DNA of 64,000 nt from Streptomyces diastatochromogenes. GTDB lineage: Bacteria; Actinomycetota; Actinomycetes; Streptomycetales; Streptomycetaceae. Positions 19,020 through 30,532 of this stretch are shown here, one piece after another. The notes under the pieces are model-generated. The model was not told the DNA's origin and searched no databases. It was given only the letters and a program-made list of their open reading frames with translations. Position 1 is the stretch's first letter, and the number at the start of each line of letters is the position of its first letter. A program made the translations under genes and the position numbers. The stretch is taken from positions 6,510,001 to 6,574,000 of the forward strand of contig JAPTYK010000001.1 of NCBI GenBank assembly GCA_026913215.1, in the 5' to 3' direction.

Positions 19020-19865
19020 TCACGGCTTGGGCAGGGCGCAGCCGGCGCGGTTGAGGTCGATCACGCTGCCGGGGCCGATGCAGGGGACGATGATGTACGT
19101 CTCCTGGGCGTAGTTGATGCCCTGGCGGACGGTCACGGCGCCGCTCTCGTCGATCTCGCACGGGTTGTTCACGGTGCAGCTCTCACCGTTCTCGTTGCCC
19201 GTGTTGTTGACGGCGACGACCTTTCCGGTGGTCGCGTCGACGACGGGCGAACCGGAGGTGCCGCCGATCGTGTTGCACGCCGAGGTGTAGCGGACCGAGT
19301 CCTTCCAGGTCCAGTCGCCCTCCTTCATGCGGTACACGAAGCCGTCGACGTTGCAGTTGTAGATCCGCTTCCAGTACCCCGAGACCACGCTGATCGCCGA
19401 ACCCTGCACCGGGTGGGTGTCGTTGAGGGTCAGGGCGCTGATGCCGTACGTGCTCTGTATCTGCGCGTACGTCTTGGTCAGCTGGTAGATCGAGATGTCC
19501 GTGTCGGTCATCGTGCCGTACGCGATCTTGCTGGCGCGCAGGGTGCCGACGCCGGTTCCGGCCGAGTTGAGCAGCGTGAACGAGCGGGTGGAGCGCTTGT
19601 TCACGACGACCTCGCCGGCCGCCGGGAAGCCGGTCTCCAGGCAGTGTCCGTTGGAGAGGACGAGGGCGGGGTCGCTCGGCAGGGAGCTGGGCGTGCGGAC
19701 GACGGAGCCGGAACAGTTGCTGAGCGCGACCGTTCCCGCGAAGTTCACCGCGGTTGCGGCCGGTGCCTGTGCGACCGTCTCCCGGGGTGCGGAGGCCGCG
19801 GCCGGAACCGCCGCCGCTCCGGTCAGGAGCAGGGCGAGCAGGGCGCCGGCGAGAGGCTTCTTCAT
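19020..19865 (-). CDS. Secreted trypsin-like (S1) serine protease
   Basis: Intact 281-residue protein from ATG 19863-19865, with GAGGGG upstream. It has a signal peptide of about 26 residues (KKPLAGALLALLLTGAAAVPAAASA). The catalytic triad of the chymotrypsin fold is visible: His in LVLSNGHCLE, Asp in TMTDTDISIYQL and Ser in IGGTSGSPVVDA. Several Cys pairs suggest disulfides. It is an exported peptidase of the Streptomyces type with no obvious propeptide domain. It is a single gene with its own terminator. Confidence 0.92.
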   Translation of the reverse strand: MKKPLAGALLALLLTGAAAVPAAASAPRETVAQAPAATAVNFAGTVALSNCSGSVVRTPSSLPSDPALVLSNGHCLETGFPAAGEVVVNKRSTRSFTLLNSAGTGVGTLRASKIAYGTMTDTDISIYQLTKTYAQIQSTYGISALTLNDTHPVQGSAISVVSGYWKRIYNCNVDGFVYRMKEGDWTWKDSVRYTSACNTIGGTSGSPVVDATTGKVVAVNNTGNENGESCTVNNPCEIDESGAVTVRQGINYAQETYIIVPCIGPGSVIDLNRAGCALPKP

Positions 19866-20103
19866 GTGGGGGTTCCCCTCTGGAATGACCGTTGAGTGAC
19901 CGGACGACCGAGAATCCTTCGGTTGTCATGTGCATTCTTTGAATGGGGAGCCCAAGTGGCAAGAGGGCGTACGGGGTTGGGGGAGATGGGTGCGTCGAGC
20001 GTTTCGCCGAGATGATCACTCGTTCGTGTGATTCCGCCGCTGCCGCCGCCCGCCCGGCGCGATCATGGCGGGAGTGGCGTCGACGCGGTGCGAGGGAGTG
20101 GGT

Positions 20104-20379
20104 GTGGCGCGAGGGACGGGGTCCTCGGGGGCCTGGACGAGCGGGCGGTGTTGCTGGCGGCGGGGCTCGCCGATCTCGCGGTGAGCACGGTCGGCTCGGG
20201 CATCGGGCTCGTACGGGGACTGCTGCGGCGATCGGACGTCGCCGAGGTGGCGGCGGAGGCCGAGCGGGACCTGGAGGCGCGCGGCGGCTCGTCATCGACC
20301 GGTACGCGTCCCCGCCCCCGCCCACCTGGAGGTGCTCGCCCGGCACGTGCTGGCACGGCGGGCCGGCGACGGTGGCTGA
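20104..20379 (+). CDS. Small hydrophobic protein coupled to the polyprenyl synthase (frameshifted)
   Basis: About 90 residues. GTG 20104 follows GAGGGAGTGG. The middle is a hydrophobic helix, AVLLAAGLADLAVSTVGSG, then LVRGLLRRSDVAEVAAEAE and LVIDRYASPPPAHLEVLARH, ending RRAGDGG. Its TGA (20377-20379) overlaps the GTG of the synthase (20372), so translation is probably coupled. Two frame breaks (near 20130 and 20283). I do not recognise a family; membrane association is plausible. Confidence 0.55.
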
Positions 20380-21422
20380 GCGGTGGGAGTCGGCCGCGTT
20401 CAAGGCGCGCGTCGACGAGGTGCTGCGGCGTCACGTCGCCGACGAGGCCGAGGGCTCGCCGCGGTCGACCCGGCCCTGGGCCCGGTGGCCGAGCAGCTGG
20501 AGACGGCGGTCGCGGACGGCAAGCGGCTGCGGGCGGCGTTCTGTTACTGGGGCTGGCGCGCGGTCGGGCAGCCCGACAGCGACGCGCTGGTCCGGGCGGC
20601 GGCCTCCATGGAACTGGTGCACGCGGCCGCCGTCGTGCACGACGACCTGATCGACGACAGCCCGCTGCGGCACGGCCGCCCCACCGCGCACATGGCCCTG
20701 CGCGGCGCGGTGGCACACCATCCGCGGGCCGCCGCCGGGGCCAGATCGCTCGCCATGCTCGTCGGCGACCTCCTCATGTCGCTCGCCGGGCAGCTCTTCG
20801 TCACCAGCGGCCTGCCCGCCGCCTACCTCGGCCGGGCCCGCCCGTTCTGGGCGGCGCTCGCCCGGGACCTCGTCGCGGGGGAGTGCCTGGAGATCCTGCA
20901 CACCGGAGCCGCCCCGGACACGACGGCCTCACTGAAGGTGATCCGCTACAAGACCGCCAAGTACACCGTCGAACAGCCCCTGCTGATCGGCGGCGCGCTG
21001 GCCGGGGCGGGCGGACGGCTGCGCGCGGGCTACTCCGCGTACGGACTGCCGCTGGGCGAGGCCTTCCAGCTGCGGGACGACCTGCTCGGCCTCTTCGGCG
21101 ACCCGGCGACCACCGGGAAGGCCGACGCCGACGACGTGCGCGGACACCGCCCCACGGCGCTGCTCGCCGAGACCTGGCGCCTCGCCGGCGCCGAGGACCG
21201 CGGGCGGCTGCGCGCGCTCCTCGGCCGCCCCGGGGCCGACGGGGACGCCCTGGAGGCCGTACGCGAGGTGATGCGGCGGCTCAAGGCCCCGACCGCGTCG
21301 AGGCCATGATCACCGAGCGGGTCGAGGAGGCCCTGCGCGCCCTCGACGAGCTGAACCTGCCGGCGGCCCCCGCCGCCGCGCTCACGACCCTGGCGCACTC
21401 GGCGACGGTCCGCCGTTCCTGA
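20372..21422 (+). CDS. Trans-isoprenyl diphosphate synthase (polyprenyl synthetase)
   Basis: GTG 20372 (AERWESAAFKARVDEVLRRH). First Asp-rich motif HDDLIDDSPLRHG, and second Asp-rich motif QLRDDLLGLFGDPATTGK. KRLRAAF, KTAKYTVEQPLLIG and ADADDVRGHRPTALL are further conserved stretches. It condenses IPP with allylic diphosphates, making C15-C20 or longer chains; chain length cannot be read safely, although small residues precede the first motif (SMELVHAAAVVHDD). Frame breaks near 20455 and 21290; the end is ERVEEALRALDELNLPA with stop at 21422. The next gene, a DUF2236 oxygenase, begins 32 nt later. Confidence 0.9.
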
Positions 21423-21454
21423 CGCAGAACGACGCTGGACAAGGAGTCCTTCCC

Positions 21455-22656
21455 ATGACCCCCACCGAGGCATCCATGGACGCCCTGCGCGACGTCGGCG
21501 ACGAACTCGCCGACGCCACGGTCGCCGCCCTCTTCGAGCGCGGGGAGGTCGGCACGTTCAACACCCTCATGCGGTACGTCTCCACCGCGGGCGCCCCGCT
21601 CCCGGACGGGCTGCCCGACGTCGCCCGGGAGTACCTGAACGCCACGAGCGCCCCGCCGTCCTGGGTCGACTGGGCGGAGATGGAGAAGGCCCGGCTGTTC
21701 TTCATCGACAACAACGTGCACATCTCCACCGCCCTCTCCTTCTCCTCCATGCCCGCCTGCTACCTCGTCCCCCACGTGGCGAAGCTGCTGTCGGCGACGC
21801 ACGGTCTGAAGTACCCCTCCAAGCGGATGGCGGAGACCGGACAGTTCACGGTCCACCTGATGCAGCCGGACGCCTTCGAGGCCGGCAGCCGCTTCATCCC
21901 CGCCGCGCAGAAGGTCCGCCTCCTGCACGCCTCGATCCGCCACCACCTCGGGCGCGAGAACCTCTGGGACGTCGGGGCGCTGGGGGTGCCGATCTGCCAG
22001 GAGGACATGATCGGCGGGCAGATGTTCTTCTCGATGCTCGTCCTCGACAGCCTGCACCGCCTCGGCATCCACATGTCCACCGAGGGCGCCGAGGCCTACT
22101 CCTACGCCTGGCGCGTGGTCGGCGCGATGCTGGGCGTCGACCAGGAAGCCGTCCCCAAGACCCTCGACGAGTCCCGCCGCTTCCTCGACCTCTACATGAT
22201 CCGCCACATGGGACCCTCCCCGGAGGGCGTCCACCTGACCCGGCAGCTGATCGACCTCTACGAGGAGGTCGTCCCCGGCACCTTCTTCGACCCGATCGTC
22301 TCCGCGCTCATCCGCTACCTCGTCGGCGACACCTGCGGGGACTGGCTGGACGTCCCCCGCACCCCCTGGGACACGGTCGTGAAGTCCGTCCCCCACCTCC
22401 TCGGCGTCCTGGAGACCATCGAGGACCGCTCCCCCTCGGCGCCTGGGCCCTGGACCGCCTCGGCCACCTCACCACGGTCCTCGAACTGTCCTCCCTCACC
22501 CGCGGCCGCGTCATGCACTACGCCATCCCCGAGCACCTCAAGAAGGACTACGGCCTCCCCTCCACCCCGCCCCGCACCCGCCGCTGGAACCCGCCCGCCG
22601 CCACGGTCTCCCGTGACCTCCCCGCCCACCCCGCTGACCACCGAAAACGTGGGTGA
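21455..22656 (+). CDS. DUF2236 (MpaB/latex-clearing-protein-like) oxygenase
   Basis: ATG 21455 follows AAGGAGTCCTTCCC. About 400 residues, with an all-helical DUF2236 fold as in Lcp rubber oxygenases, which bind b-type haem. Recognisable stretches: STALSFSSMPACYL, KRMAETGQFTVHLM, KVRLLHASIRHHLGRE (Arg/His region typical of this family), GVPICQEDMIGGQMFF and EAYSYAWRVVGAMLGVD. One base is missing near 22440. After it the tail reads ALDRLGHLTTVLELSSL and stops at 22656. With the adjacent prenyl synthase it could cleave or oxidise an isoprenoid made by the same operon. That link is inference. Confidence 0.85.
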
Positions 22657-22730
22657 AGAGCACCCCCGAGGCCTGGTAGATTGTTCTCTGTCGCCGCGGG
22701 CAGCAGAAATGCGAAACGCGGTAGCTACCG

Positions 22731-22815
22731 GTCCGGGTGGCGGAATGGCAGACGCGCTAGCTTGAGGTGCTAGTGCCCTTTATCGGGCGTGGGGGTTCAA
22801 GTCCCCCCTCGGACA
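22731..22815 (+). tRNA. tRNA-Leu (anticodon GAG)
   Basis: The acceptor stem GTCCGGG pairs with CTCGGAC (22808-22814), with one G-T pair. The anticodon loop CTTGAGG gives GAG. There is a long variable arm (TGCCCTTTATCGGGCG) and the T-loop is TTCAAGT. It is a class II tRNA and CCA is not encoded. Confidence 0.95.
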
Positions 22816-22821
22816 CAGGAA

Positions 22822-22868
22822 AAACACCACGTGGTGGTCGGGATAATCCCGGCCACCACGTGGTGTTT
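22822..22868 (+). terminator. Terminator after tRNA-Leu
   Basis: 22-bp stem (22822-22843 with 22847-22868), one G-T pair, loop TAA, beginning with an A-run and ending in TTT. It contains the palindrome CACCACGTGGTG in each arm. Confidence 0.88.
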
Positions 22869-22963
22869 CCGCGTGTCGTCACGGCGAAAATGCTTGGACC
22901 GCGAGAGGCCCCGCGCGGGAGACTCCCTTTGCTCAGTTTCGGTACGACAGCACAGGGTTGGTC

Positions 22964-24799
22964 ATGGGATCACCTGAAACACCTGGAACATCCGAATCGA
23001 AAGGGAGTTTGCCGAACAAGGGGTCGGTACTCCTCGCCATCCGCTTCTACGGACGGGAACTGCTCCGTCTCCGATGGTTGGCGGCTCCCGCTCTGCTGCT
23101 GCCGGCGCTCGCCGGCATCGGCACCAACTACATCGCCCCGTTGGTCGTCGCCAAGCTCGTCGGCCGCATCGCCGGAGAGGGTGCCGGCGTGGGGCTAGGT
23201 CAGCTGCTTCCGTATGTCCTGGGGTTCGCCGGGGTCCTGCTGCTCGGGGAAGCGCTGATGAGGGTCGGGCTGCACTGCCTGAACCGGCTCGATGCCCGGG
23301 GCATCGAGAACCTGTATGTGATCGGAATGGACGAACTGTTCGCCAAGGACGCCGCGTTCTTCCACGACAACTTCGCCGGATCGCTGACGAAACGGGTGCT
23401 CAGCTTCGCCTCCCGGTTCGAGGAGTGCGCGGACACGCTGACGTTCTCGGTCATGGGCAACCTGGTGCCGCTGGTGTTCGCCTCGGTGGTGCTCTGGCAG
23501 TACGACCCGCTGCTCGTGGTCGGACTCCTGGTCCTGCTCACGGTCACGGGCGTGTGCGTGACCCCGTTGATCCGGCGCAGGCAGGCACTCGTCGCCCAGC
23601 GCGAACAGGCCATCGCCCGGGTGTCGGGGCACGTCGCCGACAGCCTGACGAACATGGACACCGTCCGCTCCTTCGGCGCGGAGGGGCGCGAGGCCGCAGA
23701 GCACCGCTCCCGCGTCGCCGAGTCGCGGAAGCTCATGCTGCGCTCCTGGGACTACGGCAACCTGCGCATCGAGACGCTCATCGCGCCGATGTCCGTCCTG
23801 ACGAACGTCCTCGGACTCGTCCTCGCCGTCACGCTCGGCGGCGGCGAGCACGGCGTGGAGGCCGTCATCGTCGCCTTCACGTACTACGCCAACGCCACCC
23901 GGATGATGTTCGAGTTCAACCAGATCTACCGGCGTCTGGAGGGCTCGATGACGGAGGCCGCGCAGTTCACCGAGCTCCTCCTCGACCGGCCGACCGTCCT
24001 CGACCCGGAGACCCCGGAACCCCTCCGGCCCGAGGGGTCGGCGGTGCGCTTCGAGAAGGTCACCTTCGCCCACGCGGGCGCGAAGCCCCTCTTCGAGGAC
24101 CTCGACCTGGACGTGCCCAGCGGCGCGAGGATCGGCTTCGTGGGCCGGTCCGGCGGCGGCAAGACCACCCTCACCCGGCTGCTGCTGCGGATGACGGACA
24201 TCGAAGGCGGCCGGATCACCATCGGCGGCCAGGACATCAGCCGCCTCCGGCAGGCCGAACTCCGCAGCATGATCGCGTACGTGCCGCAGGACCCCGCGAT
24301 GTTCCACCGCACCCTGCGGGAGAACATCGCCTTCGCCCGGCCGGACGCCACCGAGGCCGAGATCCGGCGCGCGGCCGAGGCGGCGCACGTCACGGAGTTC
24401 GTGGACGCGCTCCCCGACGGCTTCGACACCATGGTCGGCGAGCGCGGCGTCAAGCTGTCCGGCGGCCAGCGGCAGCGGGTCGCCCTCGCCCGCGCGATCC
24501 TGCGGGACGCGCCCGTCCTTCTCCTCGACGAGGCGACCAGCGCCCTGGACTCCGAGAGCGAGATGCTCGTGCAGGACGCCCTGTGGCGGCTCATGGAGGG
24601 GCGGACGGCGCTGGTGGTGGCCCACCGGCTGAGCACGGTCGCCGGCATGGACCGGCTCGTCGTCCTCGACCGCGGCCGGATCGTCGAGCAGGGCACGCAC
24701 CAGGAGCTCCTCACCGCCGAGGGCGCCTACGCGAAGCTGTGGCAGCACCAGTCGGGCGGCTTCCTCGACGACACCCCCGCGGAGGCCGGGATGCGGTGA
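22964..24799 (+). CDS. ABC exporter (fused membrane and ATPase domains)
   Basis: Intact, about 611 residues from ATG 22964 (TTG 22958 possible). Six hydrophobic segments in the first 310 residues (for example LAAPALLLPALAGIGTNYI and LLPYVLGFAGVLLLGEALM) form an ABC exporter membrane domain. The ATPase has Walker A GRSGGGKTTLTRL, Q-loop YVPQDPAMFH, signature KLSGGQRQR, Walker B VLLLDEATSALD and H-loop VAHRLST. It works as a homodimer or with a partner to export lipids, peptides or drugs; the substrate is unknown. It is monocistronic. Its stop codon lies inside an octamer tandem repeat. Confidence 0.93.
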   Translation: MGSPETPGTSESKGSLPNKGSVLLAIRFYGRELLRLRWLAAPALLLPALAGIGTNYIAPLVVAKLVGRIAGEGAGVGLGQLLPYVLGFAGVLLLGEALMRVGLHCLNRLDARGIENLYVIGMDELFAKDAAFFHDNFAGSLTKRVLSFASRFEECADTLTFSVMGNLVPLVFASVVLWQYDPLLVVGLLVLLTVTGVCVTPLIRRRQALVAQREQAIARVSGHVADSLTNMDTVRSFGAEGREAAEHRSRVAESRKLMLRSWDYGNLRIETLIAPMSVLTNVLGLVLAVTLGGGEHGVEAVIVAFTYYANATRMMFEFNQIYRRLEGSMTEAAQFTELLLDRPTVLDPETPEPLRPEGSAVRFEKVTFAHAGAKPLFEDLDLDVPSGARIGFVGRSGGGKTTLTRLLLRMTDIEGGRITIGGQDISRLRQAELRSMIAYVPQDPAMFHRTLRENIAFARPDATEAEIRRAAEAAHVTEFVDALPDGFDTMVGERGVKLSGGQRQRVALARAILRDAPVLLLDEATSALDSESEMLVQDALWRLMEGRTALVVAHRLSTVAGMDRLVVLDRGRIVEQGTHQELLTAEGAYAKLWQHQSGGFLDDTPAEAGMR

Positions 24800-24861
24800 T
24801 GCGGTGATGCGGTGATGCGGTGACGTAGTGATGCGGTGACGTAGTGACGTAGTGGTGTGGT
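24790..24861 (+). repeat. Octamer tandem repeat (nine units) across the ABC exporter stop
   Basis: Nine consecutive 8-nt units: GATGCGGT four times, then GACGTAGT, GATGCGGT, GACGTAGT twice and GGTGTGGT. The first unit contains the last codons and overlaps the stop (ATG CGG TGA). Because the unit is not a multiple of three, changes in copy number upstream of the stop would move the frame. Confidence 0.9.
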
Positions 24862-24939
24862 GACGAGGGCCGGGGTCGGGGGTCGGGGGTTGTCCACAGG
24901 GTGGGGCGGGGTGTCGGTGGGGACGGCTAGGCTTCACGA

Positions 24940-27089
<2,150 letters not shown>

Positions 27090-27107
27090 CCCGGACGCCC
27101 AGGGTCG

Positions 27108-27145
27108 CCGGAGGCCGTATCGGAGACGTCCGATACGGCCTCCGG
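27108..27145 (+). terminator. Terminator after recQ
   Basis: 17-bp perfect stem (CCGGAGGCCGTATCGGA at 27108-27124 with its complement at 27129-27145), loop GACG, followed by a T-rich run with repeated TTTCCGGCTTTTT. Confidence 0.9.
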
Positions 27146-27471
27146 TCGTTTCCGGCTTTTTCGGCTTTCTCCGACTGTTTCCGGCTTTTTCCGTGAGACG
27201 GGACGCGGTGCGGGACGGTTGTGGGAGGCCTCGGCGGCGGTTCGGGGAGCGGGCCGGGAGCGGGGGCGCGGGTAGGGCGCTGACCTGCGGTGACGGGCGG
27301 GTATCCTGCTCTCCGTGATCTTGCCGGAGAAGGCTCCGGGACACCGTGGGACGCGGCCGAGGGGCGGTGCGCGAGCGGTGCGCGCTGTTAGCTTTCCGGT
27401 CTTCCGGCCGCCGCGTCAGGGTGGTGCGGCCGGCCCCTCCCGCGACCACTCATGTGAGGAACGTTCCACCG

Positions 27472-28431
27472 ATGACGAGCAGCCGGAGCGGAATCCTGTG
27501 GACGGGCGCGGTCCTCGCGGTGACCGCCCTCGCCCTGGCCGGGTGTTCCACCGGCGGGCCCGCGGGCCCGCGGCGCCGGAGCCCGCCACCACCGCCCCGC
27601 GCGGTCCTCCGCCGATCCGTCGGTCTGGACCCTGCCCATGCAGGCGTACCGGCCCACCGCCGAGCAGGGCAGGACCCTCGCCCGCGCGGAGCGGAAGCTG
27701 GTCGGCCGGTGCCTCAAGGGCTTCGGGATCGACTGGAAGCCGGCACCGGAGCTTCCCCGATCGGCCCGAAGAACCTGCTCGACTGGCGGTACGGGATCCA
27801 TGACGCGGGATGTCGGCGAAGTTCGGCTACCAGGTGGACCCGGCGCAACAGGCCCGCTACGACAAGGCGTTGAGGGCGGCCGACGCGCGGCCGCAGCTCT
27901 CCGCCGACGCCCAGCTCGTCCTGGGCGGCACCGACGTGCCCGCCGAACTCCTGGAGAAGGTCGGCCCGGAGGCCCGGCGCGGCTTCTACGCGGGGCGGAG
28001 GATCCCCGAGGGCGGCTGCTTCGGCGAGGCCCGCCGGACCCTGGGCGGTCCGGTCCAGGAGTGTCCCCGCTGGTGCAGCGCCTCACGAACGAGTCGTACC
28101 CCGGTCCATGGAAGACCCGCTGGTGAAGGCGGTGTTCGCGCGCTGGTCCGCCTGCATGAAGGCCAAGGGCTTCACGTACCCGGCTCCCATGGCCGCCAAT
28201 GACGACCCCCGGTTCCGGCCGACTCCCGAGGGCGCGTCCCGTACCGAGATCGCCACGGCGCTCGCCGACATCGACTGCCGCGCCACGCACCGGGTCGCGG
28301 AGGTCTGGCACGCGGCGGAGACCCGGATCCAGCGCGCCTCGATCGCGCGGGACGCCACGGCGCTGGCGGCGGACCGCCGCGCCCTCGACGGCAGCCTGCG
28401 CAAGGCGGCGGACGTCCTCGCCCGCCCCTGA
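27472..28431 (+). CDS. Uncharacterised lipoprotein (several frameshifts)
   Basis: ATG 27472. The N-terminus TGAVLAVTALALAGCSTGG carries a lipobox (LAGC). The mature protein of about 300 residues is mostly helical and charged: RTLARAERKLVGRCLKGFG, FGYQVDPAQQARYDKALRA, DVPAELLEKVGPEARRGF and VFARWSACMKAKGFTY. It ends RALDGSLRKAADVLARP at 28431. Pairs of Cys (GRCLKGF, GGCFGEA, WSACMKAKG, DIDC) are evenly spread. At least four indels (27570-27640, 27755, 27800, 28065-28100). I do not recognise a family; the location is the outer face of the membrane. Confidence 0.7.
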
Positions 28432-28437
28432 CTCACG

Positions 28438-28500
28438 TTCCTTCCCGGCCTTCCTTCCCGGCCTTCCTTCCCGGCCTTTCTTCCTCGCCTTCCTTCCTTT
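28438..28500 (+). repeat. 13-nt polypyrimidine tandem repeat
   Basis: TTCCTTCCCGGCC occurs three times in a row (28438-28476), then TTTCTTCCTCGCC and a partial TTCCTTCC. It fills the gap between the lipoprotein stop and the next gene. Confidence 0.88.
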
Positions 28501-28537
28501 GCCGATTTCCGTTCTGACGATCACTCGGGAGACTCCT

Positions 28538-29041
28538 GTGCAGACCACCTCGCGGCGCCGCCGCCTCCGTACCGCCCTCGTCGCCGCCGTGATGGGCGCC
28601 TCCGCGCTCTCCGGCACGGGCATGGCCCAGGCGGAGGGCGACCCCACCGCGTGGATCTCCAGCGACGAGGACACCATCATGTCGATGGAGACGTGCGCGG
28701 CGCACTCGGACCAGTTCCGCTTCCGCCTCTACTACAGCCCCAACTACTCGGGCGCGTGGGTCAACGTCGGTCACAACATCTACGACATGCTGGCCCTGAA
28801 GATGCCCTACACCCCGGCCCGCCCGCTGTACTTCTGCCCCGGCACCGGCTCGGGCAGCGGCCAGGCCGCCGGCAACAACGCCGCCTCCGCCTACAACTGG
28901 TACGACGGCTACGTCGGCACCGTGTACTACAGCGCCGGCTACAAGGGCATCTCCGACACGGTCGGCGCCCGCTCCGGCATGTCCACCCTCTGGAACACCC
29001 GGAACGACAACCGCTCCATCCAGTTCAGCAGCACCTGGTAG
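28538..29041 (+). CDS. Small secreted protein, peptidase-inhibitor I36-like
   Basis: GTG 28538 follows GGGAGACTCCT. A 30-residue signal peptide (RRRRLRTALVAAVMGASAL, ending AQAEG) precedes about 135 mature residues rich in Tyr, Asn, Gly and Ser, with two Cys (METCAAHSD and LYFCPGTGSG). FRFRLYYSPNYSGAWVNVG and STLWNTRNDNRSIQFSSTW resemble the beta-strand repeats of I36/crystallin-like Streptomyces inhibitors. The family assignment is tentative; export is clear. Intact. Confidence 0.6.
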   Translation: MQTTSRRRRLRTALVAAVMGASALSGTGMAQAEGDPTAWISSDEDTIMSMETCAAHSDQFRFRLYYSPNYSGAWVNVGHNIYDMLALKMPYTPARPLYFCPGTGSGSGQAAGNNAASAYNWYDGYVGTVYYSAGYKGISDTVGARSGMSTLWNTRNDNRSIQFSSTW

Positions 29042-29045
29042 TCCC

Positions 29046-30340
29046 TCACTCGGGCTGCGGCGTGAGGCGCCGCAGCCCCCTGCGGTCGTAGTAGTGGGTC
29101 AGGGCGAAGCCGAACGCCAGGGCGAGCACCACGCCGATCGCGATCATGATCCAGCCGCGGGTGAGACCCGCGTCGCCCCGGGCGTCGAAGTACAGGATGG
29201 CCCGGACGCCCGCGCTGAGCTGGTGCATCGGCTCGAAGATCCCCAGGAAGCGGTAGAACGAGGGGGTCGCCTCCAGGGGGATGGTCGCCCCGGAGGAGGG
29301 GAGCGCCAGGGCGATGAAGATGAACATGGACACGAGCTGCCCGATGCCCCCGAAGGCCGCGTTGATGGCCTGGACGCCGAGGCCGACGGCGACCGTCGCG
29401 CAGTAGGAGAAGAGCCACAGCGTCGGCAGGTGGTCGGCGTCCATGCCCAGGATCCCGATCGTGGCGGCCATGACCAGGGTGGTGGTCAGGAGCGCGATCC
29501 CCGCGGTCATCACCATCTTCAGGACGAGCGTCTGGGTGCGGCTGATCGGGACGGTCGGCCGGCGGGTGTGCCAGGGGCCGAGCTCGCTGTCGGCGTAGCC
29601 GAGCGCGGTGTCGACGCCGGCGTTGATGAGGTTTCCGCCGATGAAGCCGCCCAGGACGAGCAGCAGCGTGTAGTAGAAGGCGGTCAGGCCCAGGCCGCTG
29701 TGCCGGCCGATCGGATGGCCGACGCGGGTGGTGACCGCGACGGGGTCGGTCAGGAGCAGCCGCGTGGTCGGTACGGTGGCGGTGGCCGCGAGCTGCTTGC
29801 CGATGGTCAGCGAGGCCTGGTGCGCCGCGCCCTGGTTGATCTGGGCCGCCAGGGACGAGCCCAGGCTGCCGAGGCCGGGGTTGGTGAGCACGGTGAGCGT
29901 CGGGCGGACCGTCGCCCGGTTCGTGGTCAGCGCGGCGACGGAGGCGGTGAAGTCCTTCGGGACGACCAGGGCGCCGAAGACCTTGCCGGAGGCCAGCGCG
30001 TCCTGCGCGGCCGCGGCGTCGAGGCGGCGCCAGTCCACGGAGGTCTTCGTGGAGCCCACCGAGACGACGGTGTCGGTGATCTGCTTCCCGAGGTTCTCCC
30101 GCTGCCCCGGCAGCGGCGGACCCGCGTCCTCGTCGACCAGGGCGATGGGCAGCTCGTCCAGGTGGTCGTTCGGGCTGAGGATGCCGCCCATGTAGAGGAG
30201 CGAGAGCAGCAGCGACACCAGGGCGCACAGCACGGTCGGCACGAGCCACAGCCTGGCGTGCCGTACGAGCGCCGAGGCGCGGACCTGGGGCGCGGGGCCG
30301 GGGGCGGGGGCCGGGGTGTTCGGGGGATCGCGGAGGTCAT
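29046..30340 (-). CDS. SNG1/YhgE-Pip-like membrane protein (DUF3533 type)
   Basis: ATG 30340 (MTSAIPRTP), then one missing C near 30325 leads into PAPAPGPAPQVRASALVRHARLWLVP. The architecture is one N-terminal membrane helix (VPTVLCALVSLLLSLLYMGGI), a large outside domain of about 190 residues (PIALVDEDAGPPLPGQRENLG, ALASGKVFGALVVPKDFTAS) and five or six C-terminal helices (AFYYTLLLVLGGFIGGNLI and so on). This is the pattern of ABC-2-like YhgE/Pip and SNG1 proteins, which are implicated in export or envelope functions. Divergent from the clp gene, about 190 nt away. Confidence 0.75.
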
Positions 30341-30532
30341 GGGGCCATCGTCGGCGGCCGGAGCCGCGATCCGGGCATTTCGGGCGTCCGTGTGGGTGGC
30401 CGTGTCGGACCAGGCCGACGGCGGGACCGGAAGGATCGGCGGCGCCGCGCCGCCGCTTCCGCTCCGATTGCGGAGCCGAGGACGCCGGGTTTGAGTGGGA
30501 AGGACCCCCGTCTCGCGCTTTCAGGAGCTGCC

